From positions 1 through 64,000 of the forward strand of contig JAEWBG010000111.1 of the NCBI GenBank assembly GCA_023391335.1: DNA of 64,000 bases, read 5' to 3'. The notes below the pieces were generated by a model that was given only the letters and a program-made list of their open reading frames with translations, searched no databases and had not been told where the DNA came from. The first letter of the stretch is position 1, and every line of letters begins with the position of its first letter. Of this stretch, positions 25,993 to 34,252 are shown piece by piece. This DNA comes from Pseudomonadota bacterium (lineage in GTDB: Bacteria > Pseudomonadota > Gammaproteobacteria > Steroidobacterales > Steroidobacteraceae). Position numbers and translations under genes: made by a program.

Positions 25993-27081
25993 TCAGATGT
26001 CCTCATCTGCCGAAGTGATGTACCAATCGCAGCGTTGCGCGGCTTCTCTAATCGACTCGTGTACGACGGCGAAGAAGGGTCGATGCGAGCGTTGAACAAA
26101 CTGCGCTCGACGCAGCGACTGTTGGTAGCGAGGTGAAGCTGTCAACTCGACGCTCACGGCGCTCAACTTGAGCTTGCGAGCTGCCGCGCTCAGTAGCAGT
26201 AAGCTCTTCGCAAACGTCTTTTGAGATTCAGAGTGCAAGCAGTCCTTGATCGTCAGATTACTCTTGGAGAGTTCGCACACGAAATAGGCGACGAGCTCGC
26301 CGCTTTCTTTTCCTGTAATTGCGAAGATGCGGTAAGAGTGTCCTGGCTGGGCACCGAAACGCCACTCGAGGAATTCGCGATTGCGCAGTCCAATCGCACG
26401 TCCTTCCTTCGCGCAGCGAGTCCACAAGCTATCGAAGCGGGCGTCAAAGGACTCGATCCACTCCCCGTGCAAGCCGCGACCCTTCACTTGAGCAGCGATG
26501 GCCAGGCGATCCGACCAGTCGGTCACCAATGCCAAGGGTATCGAGAGCAACGCAGGGAGCTTGCGCTCAAAATAGTGGCGGCTGCCGATCACGCGAACCC
26601 AGCGCTGCATCTCACCCTGCACATGCATTTCGAGACGACGGCAGATCGGCACCGCTTTCGTGTCGGGCAATCCATAGATGACGGGCTTCTCCGCCAATCC
26701 CGTCGATCGCGCCTGGCGCTGTAGGGTCAGCGCGGGAAAAGCCGAACGATGCTTAGGGGTGACCACGAAGTCAACGAGCACACCAGCGGCAAGCTCGGAC
26801 CCGTTCAGAAAGAAAGAGCGTGCACCCAGCCCGAGGCAGCCAATGGGCTCTGATTCCGCATTCGCATAGAGCAAGTTCAGAGTAGCGTGGCCCTGCGGAT
26901 TGCGGTGATAGAACCAGTGGTAGCGAAGGGCGTCGTGGTCGGGCGTGCGATCACCCCCCAGTCCACCGGCGGCCCACAGCCCGGTAATGGCAGTCTCATC
27001 GCGAGCAACATCGCCACGAGCGACGCGATAGGTCGCTGCGCTTGCCGCCGATGCTGTAGCTGCTGTGGCAGAGCCTGTCAT
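25993..27081 (-). CDS. GNAT-superfamily acyltransferase
   Basis: The 362-residue protein contains GNAT-like segments: LNLLYANAESEPIGCLGLG, a central beta strand VLVDFVVTP, and a second GNAT-like half with SYRIFAITGKESGELVAYFV. The chosen ATG at 27081 lies a few codons before the conserved region; upstream in-frame codons lie in the divergent spacer and add only low-complexity sequence. It is the first gene of the minus-strand operon with the amidotransferase, ligase and carrier protein, so it could transfer the carrier-bound acyl group to an amino sugar. Acceptor and donor are unproven. Confidence 0.65.
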   Translation of the reverse strand: MTGSATAATASAASAATYRVARGDVARDETAITGLWAAGGLGGDRTPDHDALRYHWFYHRNPQGHATLNLLYANAESEPIGCLGLGARSFFLNGSELAAGVLVDFVVTPKHRSAFPALTLQRQARSTGLAEKPVIYGLPDTKAVPICRRLEMHVQGEMQRWVRVIGSRHYFERKLPALLSIPLALVTDWSDRLAIAAQVKGRGLHGEWIESFDARFDSLWTRCAKEGRAIGLRNREFLEWRFGAQPGHSYRIFAITGKESGELVAYFVCELSKSNLTIKDCLHSESQKTFAKSLLLLSAAARKLKLSAVSVELTASPRYQQSLRRAQFVQRSHRPFFAVVHESIREAAQRCDWYITSADEDI

Positions 27082-27300
27082 TAGGTGTGCAGAGATGAGG
27101 GTTCTCGATTTTAGAGGCCGCCGTAGTCGCGAAACGTGAGCGCGATCACATCGATCTGGATGAGTACCTCGCGCGCAAACAAATGGCTCAAGGATCATCC
27201 CGAACTTGTCAAACATGTCGACAATTGAAGGTGTCGAAAGGGTCGTCGAAAATCCAGCTCGTAACAGGCGAGGCTGCGCATCGTTGAGCGCGCCCCAACC
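27082..27300. promoter_or_regulatory. Divergent promoter region, GNAT operon / GT2 gene
   Basis: This 219-base spacer separates divergent starts and so should contain two promoters. It includes the perfect palindrome TGTCGACA at 27216-27223, nested with an overlapping TTGTC/GACAA inverted pair (27206-27210 and 27220-27224). These could be an operator, but no -35/-10 pair is clear. Confidence 0.3.
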
Positions 27301-28440
27301 ATGCAAACACCAGCCATATCCATCATTCTGCCGGCTTACAACCGTCGCCACGTGATTCGGCGTGCGATCGATAGTGTTATCGCGCAGTCGTTTCAGGACT
27401 GGGAATTGGTCGTTGTCGATGATGGCTCCACGGATGGCACTACGGAAGTCATCGATCGCTCAGATCCTCGGATTCGCCTAGTTCAACAATCCAACCGAGG
27501 AGCAGCTGCGGCTCGAAATCACGGAATTGCCAAAGCGCGCGGCCAGTTCATCGCGTTTCTAGATAGCGATGATGAATGGCTGCCCCATTTTCTAAAGCTG
27601 ACTCACGACCACTTATCGCAGAATCGCACCGACGCCTTCGTCGCCACAGAGTTCATCGAGGTCAACTCAAACGGTAAGCGCGTGCAGGATCGCTGCGTCA
27701 TTCGAGAATCCTATGCGCCGCTCGCCCGGCGGATCGGCTCGAATTCGCTATCGCTCCCGAGTCACTCCGACGACGACTACTTGCGCGTCTACAGCTCATG
27801 CGAGCCCATTGGCGATTGGTGGACGCCGTCCGAGCACGGCGCGACCCGTGATTCAGAGCGACCCAACTGCTATCGGGGCCCTATCGGTGAGGCATATCGC
27901 TGGGGCCATCTGCATGCACTTTGGTGTCTATTGCTGCGGCGCGAGACCGTAGACGCAATCGGCCCAATGGCCGAAGACAAACGCAGCTGTGCCGATTTCA
28001 AATTCTTGGTCGACCTCTGCAGACGGTTTCCGGCCGCAATGATCAACGTTCCTAGCGTCGTGAAGCACGAGCTCGCGCCAGCACAGCGCAAGCATTCCGC
28101 CGGACATCTCTCAGCCGGATCGGGCTACGCGCAATTCATGCGCAATCAGGTCGCCCTGTATGAGGAGCTGTTCGTCGAGCACCACCCGGACGATTCCGAA
28201 GTCGGAAAACTTCATGCGCTCATGTGCCTAAAGGCTTCTGCAGTGGTACTCGACTACGGTTCACGAACAGAAGCGCTCCAATACCTGCGACGAGCGCGTC
28301 GTTTCGCTCCCTCAGGTGCTTGGTGGACGCTCTATTGGGCCATGGCTGCACTTTCGCCAGGAGCCAGAGTCGGCTCGTACATGACGCGCAGAGTGCGTGA
28401 GCTGGAAGAACGGCGCTGGTCACGGGCGCATGCCGCGTAG
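27301..28440 (+). CDS. Family 2 glycosyltransferase
   Basis: The 379-residue protein begins with the GT2 (GT-A) fold: SIILPAYNRRHVIRRAIDSV at the N-terminus, the VVVDDGSTDGT nucleotide-binding motif near residue 37 and a DSDDEW metal-binding DxD near 87. It uses a nucleotide sugar to extend a lipid-linked glycan on the cytoplasmic face. There is no transmembrane segment. It opens a plus-strand run with a BioF2-like acyltransferase and a methyltransferase. The transferred sugar is unknown. Confidence 0.88.
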   Translation: MQTPAISIILPAYNRRHVIRRAIDSVIAQSFQDWELVVVDDGSTDGTTEVIDRSDPRIRLVQQSNRGAAAARNHGIAKARGQFIAFLDSDDEWLPHFLKLTHDHLSQNRTDAFVATEFIEVNSNGKRVQDRCVIRESYAPLARRIGSNSLSLPSHSDDDYLRVYSSCEPIGDWWTPSEHGATRDSERPNCYRGPIGEAYRWGHLHALWCLLLRRETVDAIGPMAEDKRSCADFKFLVDLCRRFPAAMINVPSVVKHELAPAQRKHSAGHLSAGSGYAQFMRNQVALYEELFVEHHPDDSEVGKLHALMCLKASAVVLDYGSRTEALQYLRRARRFAPSGAWWTLYWAMAALSPGARVGSYMTRRVRELEERRWSRAHAA

Positions 28441-28458
28441 AACTCTGCAGGCACGCTT

Positions 28459-29502
28459 ATGACGTGGCGCATTGTCGGTGCGAGAGAGATCGGGGGCTGC
28501 GCGCCCGTTTGGCATCAACTCGCACAGCGCTTGGCGCTGAGACATCCAACCTTAGAGGCCGATTTCCTATTCGCTGCTTGCAAGGTTTTATGCGATGACC
28601 CGCACCGAGTGCACCTCGGATACCACGCACGCAAAGACGGCGCCATCGATGCGGCGATCCTGCTCGAGCAGTTTGGGTTTGGCATGTGGCGCGTATTGTC
28701 GACCGCCCATTTGCCCGTGGCACCGATCATCGAAGACCGACATGGAACCGCGCAGCCGAGTCCGTTCGCATCTCTGATGCGTGCATTACCTGGCGCAGCG
28801 CTGTTCCTCAGAGCGAAGAATTGGGATCCGCACTATTCGCCTCCTCTGGACCAGAGTGGTTGCCTGGACTCATCAGCAACACACACCGCTGTGCGCATCG
28901 ATATCGCGGGAACGTTTGAAGAATATTGGGGTAAACGATCCAAGAACTTGCGCCGCAGTGTGCGGGGGCTGCTCAATAAAGTCGAGGCCGAAGGCCTCAG
29001 CCCAAGACTGGTCGCTCTGAGAACTCCTAGCGAAATCGCATCTGCAGTCGAAGAACACGGCCGATTGGAAGAAACGGGTTGGAAGCGAGAATCGGGCAAG
29101 CCGCTATCCAAAGGAGACGCAGAGACGAATTTCTATCTCGATTTGCTCCATAGCGTCGCGCCCCAAAATCGCGCGCGAATTTTCCAACTGTATTTAGGCG
29201 ATCACCTCGCCGCGTCGCAGTTCGGTGTCATCGCGGGCGCGACGTTCGCACTGCTGAAGACGGGCTACGAAGATTCGCTCTCCAGGTTCGCTCCGGGACG
29301 TTTACTGGACTATTTCATGCTGCAGTATTTGTTCGAGCAACGTGACGTTGAACGCGTCGAGTACTGCACGATCGCAAACGAAGACGACATTCGTTGGTCG
29401 ACATCGCAACGACAGATCTTCGAAATCGAGATGTATCGTCATTCATTGATTAGGCGCGGAATCGCCGCTGCCCGATACATGAAACGCGCAATTCGCAATT
29501 GA
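28459..29502 (+). CDS. BioF2/CelD-like GNAT acyltransferase
   Basis: The 347-residue protein has the CelD/BcsL-type GNAT domain: a basic KNLRRSVRGLLNK helix (about residues 160-172), then LEETGWKRE, and the acceptor-side fold with YLGDHLAASQFGV and FAPGRLLDYFML. Family members occur in polysaccharide and exosortase loci and are thought to transfer acyl or aminoacyl groups to sugars, in analogy to FemAB. The gene starts 18 bases after the GT2 gene and ends 12 bases before the methyltransferase, so the three are co-transcribed. The donor is unknown. Confidence 0.75.
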   Translation: MTWRIVGAREIGGCAPVWHQLAQRLALRHPTLEADFLFAACKVLCDDPHRVHLGYHARKDGAIDAAILLEQFGFGMWRVLSTAHLPVAPIIEDRHGTAQPSPFASLMRALPGAALFLRAKNWDPHYSPPLDQSGCLDSSATHTAVRIDIAGTFEEYWGKRSKNLRRSVRGLLNKVEAEGLSPRLVALRTPSEIASAVEEHGRLEETGWKRESGKPLSKGDAETNFYLDLLHSVAPQNRARIFQLYLGDHLAASQFGVIAGATFALLKTGYEDSLSRFAPGRLLDYFMLQYLFEQRDVERVEYCTIANEDDIRWSTSQRQIFEIEMYRHSLIRRGIAAARYMKRAIRN

Positions 29503-29514
29503 TCGCGATAGCCC

Positions 29515-30213
29515 ATGAGCCGAACGAGAAAGATCTGGAGACACCTGCGCCACGAAGGTCCAACACAAACGCTGGCGAAGGCTACACGCGTCGTCGCAAA
29601 CCGATGGTCACGCTGGCGTGATGACGCCATGGATCGAAAGTACGGCATCGACACTCGCGGCATTGTCGAGGCACACGAAACCGATCACATCGGCGAACAC
29701 GGCAGTCATTCGACCGGACACGAACCGATTCAAAGGCTGCTGTTCCTCAGAATGATCAAGAACCTGCCCGTTGATCTATCCAAGTTCACATTTGTCGACT
29801 TCGGGTCGGGTAAAGGACGCGCTGTGATCTTGGCAGCCCACTTCCCCTTTCAGCGAGTATTGGGCATCGAGTTTTCACCGACATTGAATCGTGCGGCGGA
29901 AGAAAACGTCGCGAGGTTTGCGGCTGCGCGCAGTCGTGCTCCGAACATTGAACTACGGTGCCAAGACGCAGCAGTTGCAAGCCTGCCCACAACGCCTCTT
30001 ATTTGCTTCTTCTACAACCCTTTCGGGCCGCAAGTGCTACGCAAGGTGCTCGACAACATCGGGCAATCAGTCGCCGACGATCCGCGTGAAGTTCTACTGA
30101 TTTATCGCAATCCGGTACACGACGATGTGTTCGATGCGAGCGAGAGCCTTGCTTTGGCCTCGTCCACTCGCGACTATCGCGTCTACCGCGCGATCAATAA
30201 AAGCCAGCAGTAG
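29515..30213 (+). CDS. Class I SAM-dependent methyltransferase
   Basis: A 232-residue Rossmann methyltransferase with motif I VDFGSGKGRAV (about residues 97-107) and a post-I acidic residue in VLGIEFSPTLNR (about 118-129). The N-terminal 75 residues are a less conserved leader without a signal peptide. It probably methylates a sugar or a sugar-linked group in the EPS pathway. Its 3' end overlaps the convergent acyltransferase gene by 20 bases. Confidence 0.78.
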   Translation: MSRTRKIWRHLRHEGPTQTLAKATRVVANRWSRWRDDAMDRKYGIDTRGIVEAHETDHIGEHGSHSTGHEPIQRLLFLRMIKNLPVDLSKFTFVDFGSGKGRAVILAAHFPFQRVLGIEFSPTLNRAAEENVARFAAARSRAPNIELRCQDAAVASLPTTPLICFFYNPFGPQVLRKVLDNIGQSVADDPREVLLIYRNPVHDDVFDASESLALASSTRDYRVYRAINKSQQ

Positions 30214-31408
30214 ACTCGGAAATCGAGTCGAGGCTGACCATTGCATCCGTCAACAGTCCGATCGGCGGACCCAGTGTCCCCAGCGAACGAATGAATCGCT
30301 TGTCATAACCGCGATATAGCCAAGCCAATGCCTTTGTTCTGATCGACTGCAGAGTGATGAGCTGCTTTGGCTGGGTGCAGAAGTCCCGCTTGTAGTCTCT
30401 ATTCAGCCCCTTGCCTGCTAAGAAATCGAAGGTTTTCACACCGTGCTCCGAAGCACGCTCAAGCGCGAATCCTAAATGCAGATATCCTGGAGATATCCCT
30501 TTCCCTGCGTTCGCGTCGAAACCGGATTGGATGTTGTATTCCCTTCCGCCAACGCGAACGTTGTACATCACGTTCAGTGGACGACCGTCAGAATGAAGTT
30601 CGGTGATGTGCAACTCGCCACGTCGCCCCATCAATTGCGCAAACGCTCTATTGAAAAGCCTTCGGAATCCAACGTAGTGCGATTGGCCCCAACGTTGCTT
30701 GTGGAATCGATCGATTAGATTGAGCGCTTCATCAACCTGAGCAACGTGGATCTCGACAAGCTGTGGATTAACGAGCTTCTTCCGCTGATTCCATGCTCGT
30801 CTGCGAGTGTCAGAGTCCAACGAGCTCACATACGAAGCGAAATCGGCTGGCAACGCTACGCTATAAGAGGTTAGAGGATCGGCATCGCGAACATAGTGAT
30901 CTCGCAGATGCACTTTAAGCAGGTGCGCCGCATGCCCGTCCACAGGCGTATTTGCAAAGACGAGATCATTCCACCGAGGGTCGCCTGAAATGACTTCTCC
31001 CAGCGCTTTAAGGAACGAGTCAACATAGCGAACATCAATGATCAAATCGAGATATTCCGAGAAGACTTGCGCTCGCTCGCGAAAGCTTGAACCGATGGAT
31101 TCTAAACGTCGCGCGCTCAGACCGCGGTGTGTGGCTCGATGCAAATACAGCGGAGCCAATCCCACCAGCACTCCCGCGTCATTGTATCCGGCGAGCACGT
31201 ACAGCTCGCTATCTTGAGGAATGCAGTGATGCTTCCACCAAAGCCACTGCCACTCCCATGACATGAACAGCGGGTCGGCTTCGGAGCGTGCAAGCAAGTC
31301 CGACCATTGCGTCGATGAGGATTCAAATTCCTCCTGGGTCCATGGACGGACCAATGCGACGTTGTTTGGACCGGTGTTCACGAGGTCGCTGCTCACTGTG
31401 CAATCCAT
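30194..31408 (-). CDS. CelD/BioF2-like GNAT acyltransferase (second copy)
   Basis: This 404-residue protein belongs to the same broad family as the one at 28459. It has a WEWQWLWWKHH segment near residue 50 and a RRRAWNQRKKL basic stretch near 205. The GNAT core follows, with HKQRWGQSHYVGF, PLNVMYNVRVGGREYNIQSGFD and ISPGYLHLGFALE. The ATG at 31408 precedes the conserved N-terminus. The reading frame stays open 128 codons further upstream, but that part shows no recognised domain. It is transcribed against the methyltransferase, with overlapping 3' ends. Confidence 0.75.
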   Translation of the reverse strand: MDCTVSSDLVNTGPNNVALVRPWTQEEFESSSTQWSDLLARSEADPLFMSWEWQWLWWKHHCIPQDSELYVLAGYNDAGVLVGLAPLYLHRATHRGLSARRLESIGSSFRERAQVFSEYLDLIIDVRYVDSFLKALGEVISGDPRWNDLVFANTPVDGHAAHLLKVHLRDHYVRDADPLTSYSVALPADFASYVSSLDSDTRRRAWNQRKKLVNPQLVEIHVAQVDEALNLIDRFHKQRWGQSHYVGFRRLFNRAFAQLMGRRGELHITELHSDGRPLNVMYNVRVGGREYNIQSGFDANAGKGISPGYLHLGFALERASEHGVKTFDFLAGKGLNRDYKRDFCTQPKQLITLQSIRTKALAWLYRGYDKRFIRSLGTLGPPIGLLTDAMVSLDSISESTAGFY

Positions 31409-31816
31409 CAATCGCCTCGATGAAATTCCCTGCGCTATATGGGCTAAATTGTCATTCGCGCAAGAGTCTATTATCGAACCATAACATCTACGCTGCCGCA
31501 TAACATGTGAGCCCGGCAGCATATTTGTGAAGCACGGAAGAATGACAGCAGCGGCGTCGACAGAATTTACTAGTCCTTCGCGAGGCTCGATTCCGGCGGC
31601 CACCTCAGTGGTGTCGATGACCTTCACCCTCGTGTCAAAGTTTTCGACAGCGTCTCGAGGCGCTCGAAACGTTGAAATCCGCAGACCGTGAAGCGATCCC
31701 AAGCTTCTGGAATCGAGGCCAAAGATAATCGGGATTCGATCACAAACGATCTGAACTTTAGTCCGACTGATCCTTAAGTCGTAAAGCTGCAAACTGGAAG
31801 TGCTTTCGAGCGAACG
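31409..31816. other. 408-base divergent spacer
   Basis: This region separates the minus-strand acyltransferase from the plus-strand GT4 gene and is less GC-rich than its flanks. An open frame continues the acyltransferase upstream to 31792 with no family similarity that I recognise. A TTGTCA box near 31449 followed by an AT-rich TATTAT (about 31469) could be a promoter, but the spacing is short. Long leaders or several promoters are likely here. Confidence 0.4.
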
Positions 31817-32947
31817 ATGACAACCGTGCTCTTCCTACATCGCGGGGGCGATCACATCCGCGGTACAGAGGCGTGCCTCATACAGTCCGTTCGTGCCCTC
31901 ACCGCTGACGGTTACGAGGCTGTTGTAGTGCGCAACCACCCTTGCATTGACCGTGCAATAGCTGAGATCACTCCCAATCCACGGATTATTCCATTCGAAT
32001 TTCCGGAATTAACTCTCTCAGGCAAGCACACCTCACTGCCGATATTTCGATTCGTTAGACAACTCCAAGCACTTAAGAAGCTCATCGGCGCCTTCGAACC
32101 TGCCGTCTTGTACTGTAGCGGGGGCCTGCCATGCCAGCTGGCAGTGACCGCCGCCCCGCGTAAGCGCGTACGCGTTTTGTGCCACTTTCACCATCCGGCG
32201 ATGAAGCGCGACTACTACTTTTGGCGAGTGACATCGGCTGACCGCATTATCTTCCCAAGCGAGTACACGAGAGATCACTCCCGCGCGAAGGCGAACGTCC
32301 AGGGAACGGTCATTTATAACGGCGTCGACCTAAATCGATTTACGCCGGTAAACGGCCGTGACATGGCCTGGCGCACAAAATACGGCATCGCATCGGATGC
32401 CATTGTTATCGGCCAAGTTGGTGCACTGACGCAACACAAGCGACCGGAATTTTTGATCAGGTCATTCGCAGCATTGGTGAACCGCACACGCCGCCGATTG
32501 CACTTATGCATTGTTGGCACAGGCGAACTGGAGAGTCGTGTTTCCTCACTGGCCCGCGATCTCAATTTGATCGACCGCGTGACATTGACCGGTTATGTGG
32601 ACGACACGTTACCGTTCTATCAGCACGTATTCGACATAAACGTGCTCGTCTCCGAGCAAGAGGGCTTAGGGATCTCCGCCATCGAGGGCTCTGCCTGCGG
32701 CTTACCAGTAGTGGCATCGAATTGCACCGGACTGAGAGAGACGATTCGAGATAACATTACTGGCATGTTGTTCGACCCGACCGATTCCGAGTCGTTTGAG
32801 GCAAAACTTCTGTCTCTCGTCGAGCAGCCAGAACTGCGGCAACGTCTTGGCGTTGCCGGTGCGACGTTCGCGCGAGAGCGATTTTCCTCCGAAGAATACG
32901 ACAAGGGCATTGTGATGGTCGTACGCGAACTGTGCGATGCAATCTGA
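31817..32947 (+). CDS. Family 4 glycosyltransferase
   Basis: The 376-residue GT-B enzyme has an N-terminal acceptor domain with the opening LHRGGDHIRGTE, and a GT4 donor domain with VIGQVGALTQHKRPE (about 193-207) and the E-x7-E motif in SEQEGLGISAIEG (about 274-286). It transfers a sugar from a nucleotide donor to a growing glycan, on the cytoplasmic side. It is followed after 57 bases by another GT4 gene. Sugar specificity is unknown. Confidence 0.87.
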   Translation: MTTVLFLHRGGDHIRGTEACLIQSVRALTADGYEAVVVRNHPCIDRAIAEITPNPRIIPFEFPELTLSGKHTSLPIFRFVRQLQALKKLIGAFEPAVLYCSGGLPCQLAVTAAPRKRVRVLCHFHHPAMKRDYYFWRVTSADRIIFPSEYTRDHSRAKANVQGTVIYNGVDLNRFTPVNGRDMAWRTKYGIASDAIVIGQVGALTQHKRPEFLIRSFAALVNRTRRRLHLCIVGTGELESRVSSLARDLNLIDRVTLTGYVDDTLPFYQHVFDINVLVSEQEGLGISAIEGSACGLPVVASNCTGLRETIRDNITGMLFDPTDSESFEAKLLSLVEQPELRQRLGVAGATFARERFSSEEYDKGIVMVVRELCDAI

Positions 32948-33004
32948 GCGCCTGAGAAGATTGCGATAGTGCTCACAATGGTCTTCTGAAGGTTTAATAG
33001 CTCC

Positions 33005-34252
33005 ATGTTAGACGGCAAGATCTGTGTACTCATCGTCGACACCGCAATCGACTTCGGAGGGTCGATCGTCTCCACCGCGAACTTGATTAGAGGTCTTGAT
33101 CGAAATCGCTTCGAGCCGATCTTCGTGAGCGCCACCAGCGAGGAGCTGCTCCGAAATAAACTCGCAGAAGCAAGTGAGTCCACGCGAGTCGTCATTGCAA
33201 AAAAGTTCATGCACTACGGACGAATCGCCCCGATCGCTGACGCGTTCAAGCGGATCAAGCCGCGAGTGCTAGGAAAGGGGCTCATCTATTTGCTTTATCT
33301 TCTTCGATTGCTACTGAACATTCCTTATGCCTTGCGGATGGCACGACTGATCAGCAAGTATCGGGTGGATTTAGTACAGCTGAACAACGCATTTGGCAAC
33401 GACGAGTTAGAGATTGTTTCTTTGCTGACAAGAAGATCTCGTGTTGTGTTCTTTCGCGGATACATTCCTCTGAGCGCAATAGAACGCAAGTTCTTTTTGA
33501 GCGGCGTCAAAGCCTTTGTGTCCGTCTCCGAATTCGTGAAGAACGAGGCAATCGCCGACGGTGTTCCTGCGGATAAAATCCAGGTGGCGACGCCGCCTGC
33601 TATTCCAGAAGTACTCAGCGAAACAGCGCGAGCTCACATTAGAGCGCGATATTCGTTACGGCCGGAGGATCTCGTGGTCGGAATTTTTGGCCGCGTAGTG
33701 AACTGGAAGGGCCAAAAGGAATTTGTCATCGCTGCTGCGCCGGTTTTGAGGGCAATACCAAACTGTAGAGCATTCATCGTTGGAGATACGTCCGATGGCG
33801 ATGTGGCTTATCTTCACGAGGTGAAGAGATTGTGTAAGGAACTCCAGATCGAAGATCGCGTAACCTTCACGGGCTACATCGAGAAGGTGTACGAGCTCTA
33901 CGGAATCATGGATGTCGTGGTGCACGCATCGATTCATCCGGAACCGTCGGGCCGTGTGATCTTTGAGTCGATGAGTTGCGGCACGCCGGTCATCGCATCT
34001 TGTTACGGGGGTCCGAAAGAGTTCATCGATGATGGCATCGATGGCTACATCTGCGATCCAAAAGTGCCGGAACAGATCTCGAATCGGCTGATGACTCTGC
34101 TCTGCGATCAATCACTTCGCCGAGAAATGGGATCAAAGGCGCAAGAGAAAATCCTGCGCGTGCACAACAAGAGAGCTTATGCATCGTCCATCGAGCGTGT
34201 GTACGCGCAAAGCTTAGAGCTCGCGCCCGAACAGGTAGCGGGAGAAGCCTAG
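33005..34252 (+). CDS. Family 4 glycosyltransferase (FGGS-type paralogue A)
   Basis: The 415-residue GT-B protein opens with DTAIDFGGSIVSTANLI, carries a hydrophobic stretch at about residues 92-112 that may bind the membrane, and has the donor domain IFGRVVNWKGQKE plus the E-x7-E motif EPSGRVIFE. It is clearly related to the enzyme at 41159 along its length, so these two may add similar sugars. Its TAG stop shares one base with the GTG start of the amidotransferase, so the two are translationally coupled. Confidence 0.87.
   Translation: MLDGKICVLIVDTAIDFGGSIVSTANLIRGLDRNRFEPIFVSATSEELLRNKLAEASESTRVVIAKKFMHYGRIAPIADAFKRIKPRVLGKGLIYLLYLLRLLLNIPYALRMARLISKYRVDLVQLNNAFGNDELEIVSLLTRRSRVVFFRGYIPLSAIERKFFLSGVKAFVSVSEFVKNEAIADGVPADKIQVATPPAIPEVLSETARAHIRARYSLRPEDLVVGIFGRVVNWKGQKEFVIAAAPVLRAIPNCRAFIVGDTSDGDVAYLHEVKRLCKELQIEDRVTFTGYIEKVYELYGIMDVVVHASIHPEPSGRVIFESMSCGTPVIASCYGGPKEFIDDGIDGYICDPKVPEQISNRLMTLLCDQSLRREMGSKAQEKILRVHNKRAYASSIERVYAQSLELAPEQVAGEA

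Noticed and set aside
27216..27223. TGTCGACA palindrome as a named operator
   Set aside because: Only one site is visible and no regulator gene is adjacent, so it is noted under the spacer but not given as an operator.
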